Assembly (NCBI RefSeq): GCF_002112505.1
Contig: NZ_NEHW01000011.1
Coordinates: forward strand, 1-64,000
Source of the DNA: Pseudomonas sp. R28(2017)
Lineage (GTDB): Bacteria; Pseudomonadota; Gammaproteobacteria; Pseudomonadales; Pseudomonadaceae
Direction: 5' to 3'
DNA length: 64,000 nucleotides
Numbering within the stretch: position 1 is the first letter of the stretch; the number at the start of each line of letters is the position of its first letter. Of this stretch, positions 59,331 through 64,000 are shown one piece after another. The notes beneath the pieces are model-generated. The model saw only the letters and a program-made list of their open reading frames with translations. It made no database searches and had not been told where the DNA came from. The translations under genes were made by a program, and so were the position numbers.

Positions 59331-60386
59331 ATGCCCAGACGCCACAGCTACCTGATCGCCGTACTGCTGCTGATTCTGGTGTCGATCGCCATCGTTTTCC
59401 TGCGCCGCGACGACAAGCCCGCACCACCGGTGCTGCCGCCACACAGCTACGGCAAGGCACTGCGCCAGGCACATGACGGCCTGCCCGGTGCCGCCCGGGT
59501 GCTGTACCAACAACTGCAGCGCGATGACCTGACGCCGATCCGCCGCGCCGCACTCTATGCCGAGCTGCCCAACTACCCCTCGCCGCAGGCGCTGAAACTG
59601 GCCCGCCTGGACCTGGAAAACGACGACCCGCTGGTGCGCCGCGCAGCCATTGCCAGCATCCGCAAGCTGCTGCCGCCTTCTCAGCGCAGCCTGGTGTTGG
59701 GGCCCCTGCTGGATGATGACGAACAAAGCGTGCGCTTCGCCGCCGTGGATGCCTTGCTCGGCCTCGACCCGGATGCCATCGGCCTGTATTTCGGCCCGTT
59801 GCAGACCGCGCTGGAGCAATACCAGCAGGCACTGGAAAAACAACCTGACGACGCCGAGGCCCAGGTGCACCTGGCGCGCCTGTACCTGCACGAAAACGAT
59901 TACGACCAGGCCGCCGCAGCCCTGCAACGCAGCCTCGCGGTGGCCCCGGATGGCCTCGACGCCCTGGCCACCCAGGTGCGCCTGCTGGAGCGCCAGGGCC
60001 ATCACGATCAATCCCGCCAGGTGCTGGCCAAGGCCCTGGCACTGCGCCCGGACTCGGCGTTCCTGCAGTACGAGCTGGGGCTGTGGCTGATCCGCCATGA
60101 CCAGCGCGAATATGCCCTGCTCGCCTTGTCGCGCGCGGTGGAGCTGGAGCCGGAAAATGCCGATTACCGCTACACCCTGGCGGTGACCTTGCACGAGCTG
60201 GATCAGTCCGATGCCGCGCAAAAGCAACTGGAAACACTGCTCAGCCGCCAGCCAGCCAACCGTCGGGCGCGGGTGCTGCTGATCCAGTACTGGAAAGAAA
60301 CCGGCCAACTGCAGAATGTGCAGGTCCTGCTGGCTGAGCTGGAGCGGCAGAACCCGGACGACCCCTTCCTGCAACAGGGGCTGTAG
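59331..60386 (+). CDS. TPR/HEAT-repeat protein with membrane anchor
   Basis: Protein of 351 residues starting MPRRHSYLIAVLLLILVSIA, an N-terminal signal anchor, then periplasmic repeats: HEAT-like segments (about 60-140; DPLVRRAAIASIRKLLPP, DEQSVRFAAVDALLG) and tetratricopeptide units (about 145-330; ALEKQPDDAEAQVHLARLYL, DSAFLQYELGLWLIRHDQRE). These scaffold protein complexes; partner unknown. Similar TPR proteins are found by multihaem cytochromes, but none is here. Single gene after the oprN terminator. Confidence 0.75.
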   Translation: MPRRHSYLIAVLLLILVSIAIVFLRRDDKPAPPVLPPHSYGKALRQAHDGLPGAARVLYQQLQRDDLTPIRRAALYAELPNYPSPQALKLARLDLENDDPLVRRAAIASIRKLLPPSQRSLVLGPLLDDDEQSVRFAAVDALLGLDPDAIGLYFGPLQTALEQYQQALEKQPDDAEAQVHLARLYLHENDYDQAAAALQRSLAVAPDGLDALATQVRLLERQGHHDQSRQVLAKALALRPDSAFLQYELGLWLIRHDQREYALLALSRAVELEPENADYRYTLAVTLHELDQSDAAQKQLETLLSRQPANRRARVLLIQYWKETGQLQNVQVLLAELERQNPDDPFLQQGL

Positions 60387-60490
60387 ATTGCGTTGAACCC
60401 CGGGCCAGTGCCCGTGGTCCAGTGGTTATCGGACCCTCTCAGGTGGCAAGGACGCAGTCCGACCTTGCCGACCGTTTCAGGAGAATCACA

Positions 60491-62095
60491 TTGGCCAGTT
60501 CGTTGTCGATGGACGAACGTGCTGTGATCCTGGCTCCGGATCAGCTTGCCAACAATACGTCGAAGTTGTTGGCGGCTGCCGGTGTCGACTGCCTGCGCGC
60601 GCAGGATGTTGCCAAGCTGGAAGCCTGCCTGATCGAAGGCGCAGGGCTGGCGATCATCGCCGAACAGGCCCTCAACGGCGAGGCGGCCATCCTCTTGCAG
60701 GACTACATCGACCAACAACCCCCGTGGTCGGACCTGCCCATCGTGCTGTTGACGCCTACACCAGCGGCCACCCCCTCTGCCGCCAACCTTGGCCTGGGCA
60801 ACCTGACCCTGCTCGGCGTGCCTTTTGACGATGGGCGCTTGCTGCACCTGGCCCAGGCCGCGTTGCGCAACCGGCGCCGCCAGTACCTGGCACGCGATCA
60901 GATGCTCGACCTGCAACAGCGCCTGGATGCGCGTAGCGAGGAACAGCGTGTCATCGACCAGGCCGTGCAGCAGACCCGTAAAATGGAGGCGATTGGCCAA
61001 CTGGCCGGCGGGGTGGCGCATGACTTCAACAACCTGCTGACCAGCATCGGTGGCAGTTTCGAGCTGATCGACCGGCGCCTGAAGCATGGCCGCACCGATG
61101 GCGTCGAAGGGATCCTGCGCATGGGCCAGCAAGCCGTGTCACGTGCCGCGGTGCTTACCCACCGTCTGCTGGCGTTTTCGTCCAGGCAATCGCTGCACAG
61201 CCAGCGCATCGACCTGCTTGAGCTGCTGCAACCGCAGCGCCTCGAAGCCATCCTTGACCAAGGCGTAAGCCTGCAACTGGACCTGCCCGCAAACCTCTGG
61301 GCCGTGCAGGCGGACGACGAGCAATTGCGAGAGGCGGTGAACAACCTGCTGGTCAATGCCTGCGAAGCCATGCCCAACGGGGGGGTGTTGCGCATCGAAG
61401 CCAGTAACCAGCAGGTGGACGCGCAGCGGCTCACCAGCGGCGGGCTGGATACAGGTGCCTACGCCCGCCTGAGCATCATCGATGACGGCCAGGGCATGTC
61501 ACAGAGCACCCTGGAGCACGCATTCGAGCCCTTCTTCAGTACCAAACCGGTGGGCCAGGGGATTGGCCTGGGCCTTTCGATGGTCTACGGCTTCAGCAAG
61601 CAGTCCCATGGCCATGTGGCCTTGTTCAGCGAGATCGGCCACGGCACACGGGTCGACCTTTACCTGCCTCGCCACCTTGATCCGCAGCCATCCCAGGCCC
61701 CCGAACCGCGCCCTGCACCTGCCGGTAAAAGCCGTCATGTGCTGGTGGTCGAGGATGATCCCCATGTCCGCGAACTGCTTTGCCAGTCGTTGCGGGACGA
61801 GGGTTATCCCTGCCGCAGTGCCAGCAACGCCAACGAAGCCTTGCAACTGCTGCGTTCAGCGCAGGCGATCGACCTGCTGCTCAGCGATGTCGGCCTGCCG
61901 GGCATGAATGGCCGGCAGCTGGCCGAGATCGCCCGCACGCTTCGCCCGCAGCTTCCGGTGCTGTTCATCACCGGATACGCCGAGACGGCCATGACGCGCG
62001 AAGGGTTTCTCGCGCCAGGCATGCAACTGATCTGCAAGCCGTTCGAGCTCAAGCAGCTGCAGGCACAGGTAGCCAGCATGCTGGGTGAGCCCTGA
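60491..62095 (+). CDS. Hybrid histidine kinase with N-terminal receiver-like domain
   Basis: Signal protein of 534 residues. I place the start at the TTG at 60491, which has AGGAG 8 bases upstream. N-terminal receiver-like domain (about 5-130; RAVILAPDQLANNTSKLLAA) without clear phospho-Asp, coiled coil, HisKA with phospho-His in GGVAHDFNNLLTS (about 176), HATPase with NACEAMPNGG, DDGQGM and GIGLGLSMV, and a C-terminal receiver (VLVVEDDPHVREL, DVGLPGMNG). No membrane helix, so a cytoplasmic sensor. It resembles the neighbouring kinase encoded convergently, 6 bp away. Confidence 0.88.
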   Translation: MASSLSMDERAVILAPDQLANNTSKLLAAAGVDCLRAQDVAKLEACLIEGAGLAIIAEQALNGEAAILLQDYIDQQPPWSDLPIVLLTPTPAATPSAANLGLGNLTLLGVPFDDGRLLHLAQAALRNRRRQYLARDQMLDLQQRLDARSEEQRVIDQAVQQTRKMEAIGQLAGGVAHDFNNLLTSIGGSFELIDRRLKHGRTDGVEGILRMGQQAVSRAAVLTHRLLAFSSRQSLHSQRIDLLELLQPQRLEAILDQGVSLQLDLPANLWAVQADDEQLREAVNNLLVNACEAMPNGGVLRIEASNQQVDAQRLTSGGLDTGAYARLSIIDDGQGMSQSTLEHAFEPFFSTKPVGQGIGLGLSMVYGFSKQSHGHVALFSEIGHGTRVDLYLPRHLDPQPSQAPEPRPAPAGKSRHVLVVEDDPHVRELLCQSLRDEGYPCRSASNANEALQLLRSAQAIDLLLSDVGLPGMNGRQLAEIARTLRPQLPVLFITGYAETAMTREGFLAPGMQLICKPFELKQLQAQVASMLGEP

Positions 62096-62101
62096 GCCCG
62101 T

Positions 62102-63838
62102 TCAGTCGCTCAACATCAGCAGGGCCTGGTTCATCAGGCTGGCCAAGGCGAAAGGCTTGAGCATCAGCGCCGTACCTGGCGCCTCGGACAGTTGCGGCTC
62201 CAGCGGTTGATCGTTGAAGCCGGTAATGAGCAGAATCTTCTGGTCCGGCTCGACCATGCGCATCGCCCTGGCGACCTGTCGCCCACTGAATCCACCGGGC
62301 AGGCCGATGTCGGTGATCACCAGGTCGAAGGGGCCGTGGTGGCGGAAGCGATCGAGCGCCGAGTTCGCATCCCTCACATCGCACACGTCGAAACCACGCT
62401 CCTGAAGGTATTCCTTCATCACCGAACGCAGGTTGTCCTCGTCATCCACCAGCAACACGCGTTGGCCACTGGCCCGTGTTACGGCGGGTACCGGTTGCGG
62501 GGGCTCCTGCGCGATGTGTTCGAAGCAACGCGGGAACAACATACAGACCTTGAGGCCGTGATCAGGCGCTGATTCGAGCCAGACGTGGCCACCCGACTGG
62601 CCGACGAAGCCATAGACCATCGGCAGCCCCAACCCGGCGCCATGGCCCATGGGCTTGGTGGTGAAGAAGGGTTCGAACGCACGAGCCAGGTCCGTTTCCG
62701 GCATGCCGTGACCGTCGTCCGTGACATACACGGCGACGTAGTCACCCGGGGGCAAGCCGTGCTCATCGGGGAACGGGGCCTCAAGGCGCTTGTTGATCGT
62801 GCGCAGTGTCACCACGCCGCGCCCAAGGCAAGCCTCACGTGCGTTGGCGAACAGGTTCACCAGGGCATTCTCGAGTTGCGCACTGTCCAGGCAGAGGGTC
62901 CAGGGTTCTACATCCAGCCCCCAGTCCACCCGCATTTCAGCCCCCAGCACCTGGCGCAACAAAGGCTCCATGGCGCTCAGCTGGCGATTGATGTCCAGTG
63001 GCCGGGGTGACAGCGGCTGATGGCGGGAGAATGCCAGCAGACGGTGCGTGAGCGTCATGGCGCGTCGCACCGAGTCACTGGCCAGCGTCACATAACGGTC
63101 GAGGTGCTCCAGGCGCCCTTGGTCCATGCGCCGCTGCAAGAGCTCCAGGCTGCCGCCGATGCCCGACAGCAGGTTGTTCATCTCGTGGGCCATGCCACCT
63201 GCAAGGTGGCTGACGGCGTCCAGGCGCTGGGTTGCCTGTAACAGGGTGTCGGAATGGCGCAAGGCATCTTCATGGTCTTGGGAAATATCACGCCCGACGG
63301 CAGTCAACAGCGTGCCGTCGAAACTGGCCGTCCAGCGGAACAAGCGGTAGTGCCCGTCCTTGTGGCGCAAGCGCGTCTCGAACTGCTCGCCCCCCCGACC
63401 GTGAAGGAACTCCATCACTGCCACCTCCACCTCGGCCCTGTCGGCAGGATGGACCAGCTCCGGGAGCGGTTTACCGCACACCTCGACTTCAGCCCAGCCC
63501 AGCGCGCGCTGCCAGCTTGGGTTGGCCGCTTGCAGCCGCATGTCGCGGGTAATGACGATCATGGCATCGCGGGACAGCTGCCAGATGTGATCGCGGTCGG
63601 CCATCACACGCTCGATCTGGCGCTCGAACGCCAACGCCTGCTCGCGCCATGTGTCATGCGAATCGATGCTGGCGCTGGTATCGATCACCGTATGCAGAAA
63701 CCCCGCCACCTCATGTTGCTCATCGCGCAACGGTGTGTAACTGAACGCGTAGCAGGCTTGCCTGCCCGTTCGCTTGCACGGTAGCCACAGCGGCTGATCT
63801 TCGACAAAGTTCGAGGCACCTTCGAGCGCCTCCGCAAG
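62102..63838 (-). pseudogene. PAS-hybrid histidine kinase, 5' end disrupted
   Basis: Encodes PAS segments (CYAFSYTPLRDEQHEVAGFL; RDAMIVITRDMRLQAANPSW), HisKA with GGMAHEMNNLLSG, HATPase (NAREACLGRG, DDGHGMPETD, GAGLGLPMV) and a C-terminal receiver (VLLVDDEDNLRSV, DIGLPGG). All catalytic parts look intact. But the PAS coding pattern runs up to about 63838, where a TAG stop occurs in frame, with no ATG or Shine-Dalgarno; the first usable codon inside is a TTG at 63730 that would cut the first PAS in half. An adjacent frame carries MRSLARGKPIEHSL right before the break, as if one base was lost near 63836. It may be inactive, or start at a non-standard codon within 63730-63838. Divergent from the DJ-1/PfpI gene. 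Confidence 0.55.
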
Positions 63839-63908
63839 CTATGCTCAATAGGTTTTCCCCGCGCCAAGGAACGCATCGCCCTTCAACGACAGACCAGGGA
63901 GCGTGGTG

Positions 63909-64000
63909 ATGAGCAAGAAGATTCTGGTTGTACTGACCAACACGGCCAAGTACCCGACCCTGAAGCGGGCCACAGGTCTGTGGCTGGGTGAAGCGGTGCA
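63909..64000 (+). CDS. DJ-1/PfpI-family protein, 3' partial
   Basis: First 30 residues, MSKKILVVLTNTAKYPTLKR and on, with AGGGAG upstream. The start of the glutamine-amidotransferase-like fold (type 1; Hsp31/YajL/PfpI group). The catalytic Cys region lies beyond the window, so enzymatic capacity cannot be judged. Confidence 0.7.
   Translation, partial: MSKKILVVLTNTAKYPTLKRATGLWLGEAV

Overview
The window reads as a chromosomal segment of a fluorescent pseudomonad of the Pseudomonas putida group. It is GC-rich, carries the typical Pseudomonas REP repeats (a CCGGCCTCTTCGCGGG-type core), encodes a MexEF-OprN efflux operon, and has a Mn(II)-oxidase-type giant multicopper oxidase next to a second type II secretion system. 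I saw no rRNA, tRNA, CRISPR array or insertion sequence.

Layout. 1-1916: a type VI secretion (T6SS) effector module (Eag-type adaptor, partial; prePAAR/PAAR effector with a His-rich nuclease-like tip; immunity protein). 2049-7643 (minus): a sigma-54 activator followed by three quinohemoprotein amine dehydrogenase maturation genes (qhpF, qhpE, qhpG). 7750-13526 (plus): a sigma-54 promoter driving two paralogous secreted proteins and the curlin genes csgB and csgA. 13627-15124: an orphan Rhs fragment lying between two fragments of a broken alkB, then a small unknown gene. 15315-15959: intact alkB, followed by a perfect 62-bp inverted repeat. 16259-25809 (minus): one long operon with a response regulator, a PilMNOP/GspCDEG-like type II secretion apparatus and csgE, csgF, csgG at its end. 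26050-37417 (minus): a second long operon with the 1949-residue multicopper oxidase, a beta-propeller protein, two Sco-type copper chaperones, a cytochrome c-periplasmic binding protein fusion and a SurA-like protein. 37803-45979 (plus): a T6SS vgrG island. 46176-53012: housekeeping genes (Yip1-like protein, DUF1652, AlkA, pirin, hydrolase, LysE, GNAT, MFS). 53315-59163: mexE-mexF-oprN. 59331-64000: a TPR protein, two convergent hybrid histidine kinases (one with a disrupted 5' end) and the start of a DJ-1/PfpI gene.

The main result is that three distant transcription units (curlin operon, secretion operon with csgEFG, multicopper oxidase operon) each have a -24/-12 sigma-54 promoter preceded, about 75-145 bp upstream, by a CCCC-N6-GGGG palindrome. 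Two of these palindromes have the same 14-base core in opposite orientation. I infer a co-regulated extracellular system: curli-like fibres, a dedicated secretion machine and a secreted metal oxidase. The AcoR-like activator at 5730-7643, divergent from the curlin promoter, is the obvious candidate regulator. An MnxR-type response regulator encoded elsewhere is the main alternative.

Most start sites were refined by Shine-Dalgarno sequences and by the very common 4-bp ATGA overlaps. Long open frames antisense to the multicopper oxidase, the mexE-mexF region and the surface-protein genes were treated as GC-rich shadows.
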